Shown here in pieces: positions 1-7,181 of a stretch of DNA of 8,321 bases; position 1 is the first letter of the stretch; the number at the start of each line of letters is the position of its first letter. This DNA comes from an uncultured Bacteroidales bacterium (GTDB taxonomy: Bacteria; Bacteroidota; Bacteroidia; Bacteroidales; UBA932): positions 1-8,321 of the forward strand of contig CAKUYG010000094.1 in NCBI GenBank assembly GCA_934702165.1. Direction: 5' to 3'. The position numbers and the translations under genes are program-made. The notes beneath the pieces are model-generated. The model did not search any database. It was given only the letters and a program-made list of their open reading frames with translations, and was not told where the DNA came from.

Positions 1-45
1 ACCCCTGTCACTGCACCCTACGTTCTGCAAGTAAACCGCCGCCCC

Positions 46-162
46 GTGCGCACGAAACCAATCCCGTGCGTGGAAAGGCCCCTGGTGCGCACGGGACATG
101 AGAAAATCCAGCGCGGTGCGCACGAGGGGGTCTGGTGCGCACAGAAACGGCCGCGTGCGCAC
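46..162. repeat. Cluster of GTGCGCAC palindromes
   Basis: The perfect 8-bp palindrome GTGCGCAC occurs five times, at 46-53, 85-92, 116-123, 135-142 and 155-162. A decayed copy, GTGCGTGG, lies at 66-73. Start-to-start distances are 20, 19, 31, 19 and 20 bases, so most copies are about two helical turns apart. Two copies (45-54 and 154-163) extend to the 10-bp palindrome CGTGCGCACG. Spacers are G/A/C-rich and differ from one another; CTG precedes the copies at 85 and 135. The last copy directly abuts the heptamer array. Function is unknown: it could be a dyad binding site for a protein, a dispersed genomic repeat, or the sequence from which the heptamers grew. Confidence 0.8.
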
Positions 163-163
163 G

Positions 164-345
164 GAGCACGAAACACAGAACACAGAGCACAGAGCACAGA
201 ACACAGAACACAGAACACAGAACACAGAGCACGAAACACGGGACACGAAACACGAAACACGAAACACGGAACACAGAGCACGGGACACGAAACACGGGAC
301 ACGAAACACGGGACACGAAACACGGAGCACGGAGCACGGGACAGG
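164..345. repeat. Tandem heptamer array, 26 copies of RRRCACR
   Basis: The stretch divides without a gap into 26 consecutive 7-base units. All fit RRRCACR (R = A or G) except the last, GGACAGG, which has a G for the final C of CAC. Only a few variants are used: AAACACG, GAACACA, GAGCACG, GAGCACA and GGACACG. Units 2-9 (171-226) all end in CACA, whereas units 10-25 end in CACG with one exception (unit 16, 269-275). In units 18-23 (283-324), GGACACG and AAACACG alternate three times, giving a 14-base higher-order period. On the strand transcribed from the upstream operon the array reads as YGTGYYY. Such a pattern is expected from slippage or unequal recombination. It lies outside any credible coding region. 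Confidence 0.93.
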
Positions 346-362
346 AAAATGCTCCCGCCCCT

Positions 363-3300
363 CTACGGCAAGCTCTTAGGATATGTTATCGTGAAGCAGG
401 CGCCGCCAAGCGAGAAGGAGCGGCTGTAGACGATGCTCGCCCCACACCTTTCCAGGATACTGCGGCTTATGGCGAGTCCGAGACCGGAGCCGCCGTTCTT
501 GGTGGTGAAGTTCGGCGTGAAGAGCCTCCCGACATTCTCCTCCGACACACCCGGTCCGTTGTCCTCGAAGACGATGTCATAATACCCGTCACGCATCGAG
601 TTGCGCAGAGACACTATGATCCTTCCGTCAGGACGGTCCCCCACGGCCTGCACCGCATTGTTGATAAGATTGACGAACACCCGTGTCAACTGAGGTTTAG
701 GCCCGGTCACGGTCACATCGCTCAGACCGAGATAGTCAAACCGCAGATTGTCCTTGCTGTCAAACATAGCGATCTCCTCCTGAAGCACGAGGTCAAGCGC
801 GATGGTTGTAGGCTCCTCGGTATAGAGTTTGGCGAAGGTCGAGAACTCGTTGGCCGTATCCGTAAGGATGTCGATATGATCAAGCAGCACCTTGCTCGCC
901 TCATCGAAGCGCGCCTGCCAGGACGGATCACCTTTCTGCTTGAGCCTTATTATCCTCTGTATCTGGAGCTTCATCGGCGTGAGAGGGTTCTTGATCTCAT
1001 GTGCCACCTGCCGTGCCATCTCGCTCCACGCCTTGTCACGCTCCGCCTGGGCCAGTTTCTTGGAGCTCACGGAAAGCTCCGTCACCATCCTGTTGTAGGC
1101 CTGCACGATGGAGCTGATCTCATCCTCCCTGTCATAGCTGATGTACTCGAGAGACTCCAGGCCGGCGCTGTCCATCTTGCGGCTCATCTCGCTGAGCGGC
1201 TTGAACATCTTGTCAACCACCCTGGACACCATGAGCAATGCACTGAGCATCAACACTATAAATAGGGATACTATAGTCATGGAATGCGTCACGGCATCCT
1301 CCTCGAAATCGTAGTTGTCTTCATTGTACGGCGAGCAGATTATCGCGATCATCTCCCCTTCGTCATTCATTATCGGCGCGTACATGCTGTAGAACTTCAC
1401 CCTGCCCACACTCTCTTTCTGGATGCAGTACCGTCTGTGCTCATAGACTATCTGCCCGTAAGCCTGTCCGTTGATCCGTTCGCCGAGAAGCTGCCGCTCG
1501 AAGACCACCGGCACCGTGGAGACGAGCATCTTCCCTGAAGGGGAATAGAGGGTGATATCGGAGTAAGTGTCGCTGCCGACCTGCTCGACCAGCCTGCGTA
1601 CTGCCCTGCGGCTGATTCTCGGGGAATCATGCACCCCGGCCTCTATCATCGAAGTGATGGAGCCGATCTTGTCCGACATCACCGTGTGCATGTTGCTGTC
1701 ATTGCGCGAATACACGAAGAACACGCTCACCGAAGCCATGGCCACAAGCGTCAGCACCAGGGAGAGAAGAAGCACTCCCGAGATGCGGGAACGGAAATAA
1801 CCATGCGCGAACGCCGCCTCCTTGCGCCTGCCGGAGACCACAAGAGAGAGGACAAGGAAAGCGAGCAGGCCGACAAACACGGCGGAGACCCCATAAGTGA
1901 GCGGCGTCACCCTAGGGCGGGAAAGGACGATCATCTCCTTGTCCCCGATCACAGTGAAGAAATGCGTGTACCCCTCACCGTTCATGGTACGCATACGCCT
2001 GGAATATATCCTCTCGCTGCGGTCAAGGTCTATTTTTGTAGGGTACGCATAACTTCCCCGGTAAGACTTCAGTGCATCGCCCTCATAGCGGGCATAGGAA
2101 TACCCCGCCGGGAGGGTCACTTTGCCGGGAGGGGTTATGCCGAATATGCCGGCATAGCCCTTGTTGCCCCTCGTATCCTTGGATTCAAGCCTCACCAGCA
2201 CCCGGGACACCCCGCTGTCCTCGATAAGGTAGAGGAACACCCCGATATAGTACGAGTGGCCACCGTCCCTCTTCACATAAAGGAAGCGGGAATTGTCCGC
2301 TATCGGCACACCGTCTTTGATCAGGTCGCTGTACTGCGCGGCCGCGGCCTTGCTGTTGTTGTTGTCGTTGAAGACATAAGCCGTGACAGTGTAATCCTGA
2401 TCGTTGCGGGAGAAATAGTAGTCAGTGATACGGCTCTGTATGGTGGACTCGGTGTTGTTGAACACTGAAAGGGCGGAGATCACCATGTCATCGGCGATCT
2501 GCGCCTCGATGCTCCTGAGCCTCAACTCCAGTGAGATGTCCCGGTCAAAAGCTATACGGTTGGCCAGCACCTCCATCCTGTCCCGCTCCTTGCGGAAGCC
2601 GATCACCGAAGAAGAGCCGATAAGGAATGCCGCGATGACGACCGAGAATGCAAGCCTGCTGTTGAGGGAGAAAGCATCGTAGCTGAAGCCGAAAACCCTG
2701 CGTGCAAGCGGCTGCGAAGACTGCAAAAGCAGCGGAACGCTCACAAGCATCGTGATGAAAGATGCATAGATGAGCACTCCGAAAGACGAAAGTTCAGAGA
2801 ACTTGTACAGTTCCAGTGAAATGCCCGAATTGAGGATGATGCTTCTCAGCGTGGCCTGTGTATAGAACAGGATGCCTGCCACGGCAGACAGCGAAAAGAG
2901 CAGACACACCACAGCCGCGATCCTCCCCCTGACCCTGGAGGACAAGGCCTCACGGCACATATAGACACACAGCGCGAAGACAAGAATCCAGAGATTGATG
3001 ATGATCACCGCCCCGAGAGAATACAGCACCTCGCCACCTGCATACAGGACAGGAGAAAAGATGGTGATGCTCCCCCTCAACGACAAACCCCAGAAATAGA
3101 ACGCCAGCATCACAGCTGAAATGGAGAGCAGCACAAGCGCAAAACGACGCGCCGACCTCTCGGCGGACAGGAATACCAGACCGGAGGATATCAGAAGAAG
3201 AAGTGCTATGCATAGATCGAGCGGGTCAGCCGTGGACGGACTGCGGAGAGTCTCCCGGAGAAGTTCAAACTGCGGCCTCCCGTCAAGGGTGACCGCCGCC

Positions 3301-3869
3301 CCGCCCCCTGACGAAAGCGGCAGCACACTGAACTCCGACGGCAGGTGCAGGGACGGATTGACCCCGTTTCCGGACACAGGATTCTGCATGTCCACAATCT
3401 CCAGACCAGCAATGACCTTGACGTCCCCGCGCTCGCCCGACTTGGCAAGGTACCACTTGGCGCCAAGGTTCACATAGCGCAGAGAATCTCCGACCTGCAG
3501 CAGAGGCGAGGCCGGCATCCTCCGCGGATCGGATATGAACGGGACATAAAAGCGGTTGCGTATGTCATCGTTGGAGACCGGGAACTGGTTGCACCAGGAC
3601 TGGAGCGTATCCCGACAATAACGGTATACGACCATGTCCTGCGGCAAGCCGCCAAGGTCCAGCCATTTTTCCGGAGCCGTGTCAAGAGCCTTGTCCATAT
3701 AGGCATCCAGAATTGACATCCTCCCCTCCAGCACACGTGACAGACGTCGCGCCGCCGCGTCAGCGTTGGCCCCCGCCCGGGATTCGATGACTGAAGACAC
3801 GAACATCAAGGCGCCGACCAGAAGCAGCACTGCGCTTATGAATGTCCGGATCTTCCTGCCGTTTTTCAT
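363..3869 (-). CDS. Large multi-pass membrane sensor histidine kinase, NtrY-like
   Basis: A 1168-residue inner-membrane sensor kinase expected to autophosphorylate on histidine and pass the phosphate to a response regulator. The C-terminal transmitter is intact: H-box around H957 (AHEIKNPLTPMKL, the NtrY-type form), N-box NLINNA (1067-1072), G1 DNGPG (1103-1107), F-box FTPNFTTK (1117-1124) and G2 GGSGLGL (1126-1132). A HAMP-like linker (about 882-935) follows the last membrane helix (864-884). The N-terminal part is unusual. After TM1 (about 10-28) comes an exported region (30-215), a block of about six or seven hydrophobic helices (217-424), a second soluble region (425-654), two more helices (655-679, 697-720), and a third extracytoplasmic segment (721-863) that resembles a Cache/PAS-like fold (YSPSGKMLVS). 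Its ATG overlaps the rlmH stop codon as ATGA, so translation is probably coupled. No response regulator lies in the window, and the signal is unknown. Kinase identity is firm; the NtrY label rests on the H-box. Confidence 0.94.
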   Translation of the reverse strand: MKNGRKIRTFISAVLLLVGALMFVSSVIESRAGANADAAARRLSRVLEGRMSILDAYMDKALDTAPEKWLDLGGLPQDMVVYRYCRDTLQSWCNQFPVSNDDIRNRFYVPFISDPRRMPASPLLQVGDSLRYVNLGAKWYLAKSGERGDVKVIAGLEIVDMQNPVSGNGVNPSLHLPSEFSVLPLSSGGGAAVTLDGRPQFELLRETLRSPSTADPLDLCIALLLLISSGLVFLSAERSARRFALVLLSISAVMLAFYFWGLSLRGSITIFSPVLYAGGEVLYSLGAVIIINLWILVFALCVYMCREALSSRVRGRIAAVVCLLFSLSAVAGILFYTQATLRSIILNSGISLELYKFSELSSFGVLIYASFITMLVSVPLLLQSSQPLARRVFGFSYDAFSLNSRLAFSVVIAAFLIGSSSVIGFRKERDRMEVLANRIAFDRDISLELRLRSIEAQIADDMVISALSVFNNTESTIQSRITDYYFSRNDQDYTVTAYVFNDNNNSKAAAAQYSDLIKDGVPIADNSRFLYVKRDGGHSYYIGVFLYLIEDSGVSRVLVRLESKDTRGNKGYAGIFGITPPGKVTLPAGYSYARYEGDALKSYRGSYAYPTKIDLDRSERIYSRRMRTMNGEGYTHFFTVIGDKEMIVLSRPRVTPLTYGVSAVFVGLLAFLVLSLVVSGRRKEAAFAHGYFRSRISGVLLLSLVLTLVAMASVSVFFVYSRNDSNMHTVMSDKIGSITSMIEAGVHDSPRISRRAVRRLVEQVGSDTYSDITLYSPSGKMLVSTVPVVFERQLLGERINGQAYGQIVYEHRRYCIQKESVGRVKFYSMYAPIMNDEGEMIAIICSPYNEDNYDFEEDAVTHSMTIVSLFIVLMLSALLMVSRVVDKMFKPLSEMSRKMDSAGLESLEYISYDREDEISSIVQAYNRMVTELSVSSKKLAQAERDKAWSEMARQVAHEIKNPLTPMKLQIQRIIRLKQKGDPSWQARFDEASKVLLDHIDILTDTANEFSTFAKLYTEEPTTIALDLVLQEEIAMFDSKDNLRFDYLGLSDVTVTGPKPQLTRVFVNLINNAVQAVGDRPDGRIIVSLRNSMRDGYYDIVFEDNGPGVSEENVGRLFTPNFTTKNGGSGLGLAISRSILERCGASIVYSRSFSLGGACFTITYPKSLP

Positions 3870-4339
3870 TCGTGGTGGTATGGCTCCCCCTGCATTATGG
3901 TGAAAGCACGGTAAAGCTGCTCTGCAAAAATCGTTCTCACCATCTGATGAGAGAACGTCATCCTGGAAAGGGACAGTTTCCTGTCAGCCCTGCCATAGAC
4001 TTCCGGACTGAACCCGTAAGCCCCGCCTATCGCGAAGACAATGTCCTTGCCCCCTCGGGACATCATGTCCGAAAGTTCAGCGGCGAAATCCACGGACCGG
4101 AGTTCCCGCCCATGCTCGTCCAGAAGCACAAGACAGTCCGATGGCCTGACATTCTTGAGAAGCAGTTCCCCCTCTTTGGTCTTGATATTCTCCCGCGACA
4201 GGGCCGACACATTTTTGAGTTCCGGAATCTCCACAAGCGAGAAGCGAACATAATGCTTCAGTCTTGAAATGTATGTCTCAAGACCTTCACGGACCCAGGG
4301 GATGTCTGTCCTGCCCACGGTAAGAAGGGTTATCTTCAT
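3866..4339 (-). CDS. rlmH: 23S rRNA (pseudouridine-1915-N3)-methyltransferase RlmH
   Basis: A cytoplasmic SPOUT-family enzyme that uses S-adenosylmethionine to methylate N3 of pseudouridine 1915 in helix 69 of 23S rRNA on the assembled 70S ribosome. The 157 residues match the family's usual length of about 155-160. Diagnostic elements are LLDEHGREL (72-80), the cofactor-loop glycines in FAIGGAYGFS (102-111), LSLSRMTFSHQMVR (122-135), and the C-terminus AEQLYRAFTIMQGEPYHHE (139-157). I chose the ATG at 4339 because MKITLLTVGR is the typical N-terminus and because this ATG forms a four-base ATGA overlap with the lyase stop codon; a longer frame up to 4429 would only read lyase sequence in another frame. 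Its own TGA overlaps the kinase ATG in the same way. It is a core translation gene placed between two accessory genes. Confidence 0.97.
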   Translation of the reverse strand: MKITLLTVGRTDIPWVREGLETYISRLKHYVRFSLVEIPELKNVSALSRENIKTKEGELLLKNVRPSDCLVLLDEHGRELRSVDFAAELSDMMSRGGKDIVFAIGGAYGFSPEVYGRADRKLSLSRMTFSHQMVRTIFAEQLYRAFTIMQGEPYHHE

Positions 4340-7104
4340 TTCTGCTCCGGCATGTAAGGCTTGGCCCAGTACATGACCTCGATGGCGTTGAGCAGCCACT
4401 GTGTGGTCGAAGGCGTATGGCGCTGCCATCCGGCGGTCTGCCCGAGAAACTCAGGTTCCCCGACAGGTTTGACTATATAAGGAGTGGCCACCTTGTCTCC
4501 GAGAGGGTGCCGGACGACTTTCGTACCGTCACTTTCCGTCGCTGTGAACCCGTTGTCAAGCAGATTCTTCCAGGCAAGCGCCCCCATCTGCGCATCCTTG
4601 CGGGAATCGGCCACCCACGCCGCAGCCCTCGGGCCCGTCATGCTCCCTCCCCTGGCGGAAGAGACGTCCGCAAGGAAATTGTCGGCAAGCTTCCAGAATT
4701 CAGGCATGTCCACAGTCATCCTCATGTCGGAGAGAAGTTCCGGAGAGCCGAAAAGCAGGCCGAAAGTGTCTCCCTTGACATTCGAGAGCCTGTATCCGAC
4801 TATCTTCTCCAGCTTCTTTCTGCTTAGAGTGGCCGCCGGCACGAAGTCGCTCTTCGGCGCATCCACGAATCCCTTGTATGAAGGATCCTCCTTGAGATAC
4901 ACCATGAAGCGGCCGGTTTCCGTATCGAAGTAATCAAAGACGAGGCGTCCGCTCAAGCTTCCTAGTGCAACAATGTCCTTCATCGAGTTCAGGAGCCTGT
5001 CACGATAATATGTGCTGCCGGTACGCTCCCATTCGAGCATCCAGTTGCTGGCGTAATAAGCCCAGTCATTGAGGCTGCCCTTGAGATATGTACCCGAAAC
5101 GGCACCCCATGTGCTTATGCGGCGTGCATATTCATAGGCTTTCTCCGACCCGATCTGCTCGGTCATGCGCTCTCCGGTCAGGGCATCTCCCCCGGTGAGA
5201 TAGTACATGTACCTCTTCATCGCGGCGTACTCGATGCGCGGCTGCTTGCATCCGTCGCCCCAATGGCTCACGTTGTGCCGGGATCCGAGCGGGGCAAAAC
5301 GTCCTATATGGTGCACATCCACCTCGCTTGCATGCTTTTCCATGGCCTCAGCCATGGTCCAGATGTCCTCTCTTCCAGTACGGATGAAGCAGGTCCACAG
5401 AAGGACATTCGGCGCCAGCTCGACATTGTTCCATGCCCAGCCGCCGATATCGTAACGCCAGTCGTGACGGGTGAAATCATAGTTGTGCATCACATCGCCA
5501 TAGTTCCAGAAGCCGTACCAAGAGCGTTCGTCCACCTGCTCCTTGTAGAACTCAAGCATGTCGTCAAGCTGCTTCTCTATGCCGGCGGTAAGGGGGTCTG
5601 AAAGATCCGGCAGGCCCCAATATGCGCCGAAAGCATTGACTGAACTGAAGTATTCCGGAGTACAGCTGTACTGCACAGGCTTCTGCACAGCCCTGGCGAC
5701 AGCAAGCAGTTCGTCTCCGGAAGGAATGCCGTCGAAGAGCCTGATTTCCAAGGTAGAACGGTGCCCCACCCCGTAAGGGGATTCCCATCCCTCCTTGAAA
5801 TCCTCATAATTTATCTTGAGGTCGTGGCCCACAGTGTCGTAATGGCGCATGTCCATGGCTTCACCGTCAGGGGCCCAGAGCCAGGCCGTGAGGTAGCCCT
5901 TGTCTTCCCCGGCCCTGTCCACATGAAGTGCCGAAGGGCAGCTCTGCCAGAAATCCTTGACTCCCACGAAGACACTTCCGCGGGTATCTCCGAGCAGGGC
6001 GCCGCCAATCGAACGTCCCCCGTCGGTGACATGCACCCAGGAACTCTTGTCTGTGGTCCTCTTGTCTATCGAGAACCCGTTGGGTCCGGCCTGCACCAGA
6101 CGCATGTCTCCCCACACGGGACAGGTGAGCATGGCTGCACGCTCTCTCTCGCCGAGCTCCTCAACAGAAGGGAGCCTCTTCCCTTGAAGATACTCCGCAT
6201 AGTTGTCCACGAAAACCGAGCCTGCCGAAGGACGATATCCGGGAGCCAGACGCACCGGCTGACACCAGAACCCGGCCCCTTCCTCACCGTCGCCTGCGAA
6301 GCGGACGTGACGGTTGTGAACCTCATCCCGGAAAGGAACCTCGAACCTGACTCCTATCCCCTTGATATGATCCTCCTTACCGTCGCTGTCGAAAAGGAAC
6401 GAATGGGTGAGGCTTACCGTGGCCATATCTTTATACATCACGCAGAAAAGTTTGAAAGGCAGCCATTCACGGCTCCCCGTCAGGGACTTGTGCTTGCCTT
6501 CAACCTTGACCACCGCACGCATAGGGGTGTTCTGTACAACGCTCACCGAAGAGACCGCGCTCTCGAAATCCTCATATTCCACCGTCCGGCCCTCGCGCTT
6601 CTCCAATATGGCGACCAGCTCCGCAGCGGACACCACCGTACCGTCGCCAAGCCTCATATCCTTGATGAAACACCCCCCGGATGCCGGGAAAAGGCAGGTC
6701 ATGGCACCGGTATTGACCCTTATGCCTTCAGCCGTCTGCTCCGCAAGAGCTGTGACGGCAGGTTCAGCCTTTGCTGTGCGACGGCCTCTTTTGGGAGCAG
6801 GCCTGACACTGAGCGTCAGAGAGTTCATGCCCGGCTCAGCCACCGTGGCAAGTCCGAGCCACTTCAGGGACCCGTCAGGCCAACAGGCCAGCGGCCAAGT
6901 GGAGACAGGGACAGATACCCCGTCGGAAGAGAGTTCAAATACGGCATCCTTCCGCACGGACCCTTTCTCGAACGGAACGCCCCAGGAACTCCCCTGGCGG
7001 ACGGCCGCTTCACGGCCGGCGAGATTGCCCAGCTCGATCTGCTGCGCGGACACACTCTGGATCAGAAGAAAAGCGCCGGAAAGCGCCAGAATCAATTTTT
7101 TCAT
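4336..7104 (-). CDS. Secreted exo-rhamnogalacturonan lyase-like protein (PcRGLX/YetA family, PL26-like)
   Basis: A 922-residue exported protein. Residues 1-20 form a signal peptide (KK, hydrophobic core, cleavage near VSA-QQ) with no lipobox cysteine, so the mature protein is probably periplasmic. An N-terminal domain (about 22-105) holds the RIFT-barrel-type signature CWPDGSLKWLGL (74-85). A central beta-rich region follows (about 115-455), then a long alpha-helical part (about 470-920) fitting an alpha/alpha toroid, with clusters rich in W, H, Y, D and N such as NYGDVMHNYDFTRHDWRYDI (534-553) and SRHNVSHWGDG (608-618). This order matches the Penicillium chrysogenum exo-rhamnogalacturonan lyase (PL26) and Bacillus YetA. 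Members cleave, or are thought to cleave, rhamnogalacturonan I; substrate and activity here are inferred. Start 7104 is chosen over in-frame ATGs at 7122 and 7137 because it begins the signal peptide, while 7137 overlaps the promoter -7 element. No SusC/SusD pair is in the window. First gene of the operon. Confidence 0.82.
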   Translation of the reverse strand: MKKLILALSGAFLLIQSVSAQQIELGNLAGREAAVRQGSSWGVPFEKGSVRKDAVFELSSDGVSVPVSTWPLACWPDGSLKWLGLATVAEPGMNSLTLSVRPAPKRGRRTAKAEPAVTALAEQTAEGIRVNTGAMTCLFPASGGCFIKDMRLGDGTVVSAAELVAILEKREGRTVEYEDFESAVSSVSVVQNTPMRAVVKVEGKHKSLTGSREWLPFKLFCVMYKDMATVSLTHSFLFDSDGKEDHIKGIGVRFEVPFRDEVHNRHVRFAGDGEEGAGFWCQPVRLAPGYRPSAGSVFVDNYAEYLQGKRLPSVEELGERERAAMLTCPVWGDMRLVQAGPNGFSIDKRTTDKSSWVHVTDGGRSIGGALLGDTRGSVFVGVKDFWQSCPSALHVDRAGEDKGYLTAWLWAPDGEAMDMRHYDTVGHDLKINYEDFKEGWESPYGVGHRSTLEIRLFDGIPSGDELLAVARAVQKPVQYSCTPEYFSSVNAFGAYWGLPDLSDPLTAGIEKQLDDMLEFYKEQVDERSWYGFWNYGDVMHNYDFTRHDWRYDIGGWAWNNVELAPNVLLWTCFIRTGREDIWTMAEAMEKHASEVDVHHIGRFAPLGSRHNVSHWGDGCKQPRIEYAAMKRYMYYLTGGDALTGERMTEQIGSEKAYEYARRISTWGAVSGTYLKGSLNDWAYYASNWMLEWERTGSTYYRDRLLNSMKDIVALGSLSGRLVFDYFDTETGRFMVYLKEDPSYKGFVDAPKSDFVPAATLSRKKLEKIVGYRLSNVKGDTFGLLFGSPELLSDMRMTVDMPEFWKLADNFLADVSSARGGSMTGPRAAAWVADSRKDAQMGALAWKNLLDNGFTATESDGTKVVRHPLGDKVATPYIVKPVGEPEFLGQTAGWQRHTPSTTQWLLNAIEVMYWAKPYMPEQK

Positions 7105-7135
7105 CCTGTATGTAAATGTCATTATTTTCAGTATC

Positions 7136-7166
7136 ATGCAAATATACTTATGTGGCTTGATATTTG
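7136..7166 (+). promoter_or_regulatory. Possible weak divergent promoter for the DUF4783-like gene
   Basis: GATATTTG (7159-7166) differs from the -7 consensus TAnnTTTG only at its first base. At the mirror -33 position, ATG (7136-7138) stands in place of TTG. The element overlaps the lyase promoter on the opposite strand, so the two would compete for polymerase. A start near 7172-7174 would give a leader of only about 8-10 bases to the GTG at 7182, or about 36 bases to the ATG at 7209. Confidence 0.4.
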
Positions 7167-7167
7167 C
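7138..7167. repeat. Inverted repeat spanning the divergent promoters
   Basis: GCAAATAT (7138-7145) and ATATTTGC (7160-7167) are perfect 8-bp inverted arms separated by 14 bases. Each arm contains the -7 element of the promoter that points away from the other arm. The symmetry may simply reflect two near-consensus -7 boxes facing opposite ways, or it may be an operator at which one protein controls both directions. Confidence 0.7.
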
Positions 7168-7169
7168 AA
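7139..7169 (-). promoter_or_regulatory. Bacteroidetes-type promoter of the lyase-rlmH-kinase operon
   Basis: On the minus strand, TATATTTG (7146 to 7139) matches the -7 consensus TAnnTTTG exactly. TTG (7169 to 7167) sits 20 bases upstream, as expected for the -33 element. Transcription should start near 7131-7134, leaving a leader of about 27-30 bases before the ATG at 7104. No Shine-Dalgarno sequence at proper spacing is visible, which is usual in this phylum. The rest of the operon shows no internal gap large enough for another promoter. Confidence 0.75.
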
Positions 7170-7181
7170 CATTGCCGTTCC

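Larger units (their letters stand above)
1..362. other. Gene-free repeat-rich region downstream of the kinase operon
   Basis: I see no credible gene here. Bases 1-45 are unique sequence with no recognisable product; a plus-strand frame ends at a TAA (32-34) and could be the last ten codons of a gene off the left edge, but this cannot be tested. Bases 46-162 carry the GTGCGCAC palindromes and 164-345 the heptamer array. Bases 346-362 are the short spacer to the stop codon of the histidine kinase. The open frames that cross the array exist only because the heptamers contain no stop triplet on either strand. Confidence 0.75.

Noticed and set aside
1..34. 3' end of a plus-strand gene stopping at TAA 32-34
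   Set aside because: Only ten codons are visible and no family motif can be assigned, so it is mentioned only as a possibility.
46..345. CRISPR array
   Set aside because: Repeat units are 7 or 8 bases and spacers are absent or 11-23 bases; no cas genes are nearby.
324..357. Intrinsic terminator after the kinase gene
   Set aside because: Short alternative stems exist (GGAGCA 331-336 with TGCTCC 350-355; CGGGA 337-341 with TCCCG 353-357), but they exclude each other and no U-run follows on the minus strand.
8..429. Several overlapping open frames on both strands across the heptamer array, with repetitive peptides rich in N/T/E/H/R or C/V/F/R
   Set aside because: The 7-base unit contains no stop triplet in any frame, so open frames are automatic. 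The minus-strand ones start only at GTG, and the products are just translated repeats.
135..1265. 376-codon plus-strand open frame antisense to the kinase gene
   Set aside because: It begins in the array and otherwise mirrors the kinase coding strand, where H-, N- and G-box motifs are intact. The antisense peptide shows no family features.
4340..4429. 30-residue N-terminal extension of RlmH
   Set aside because: The extension is lyase coding sequence read in another frame. The family N-terminus starts at 4339, where the ATGA overlap lies.
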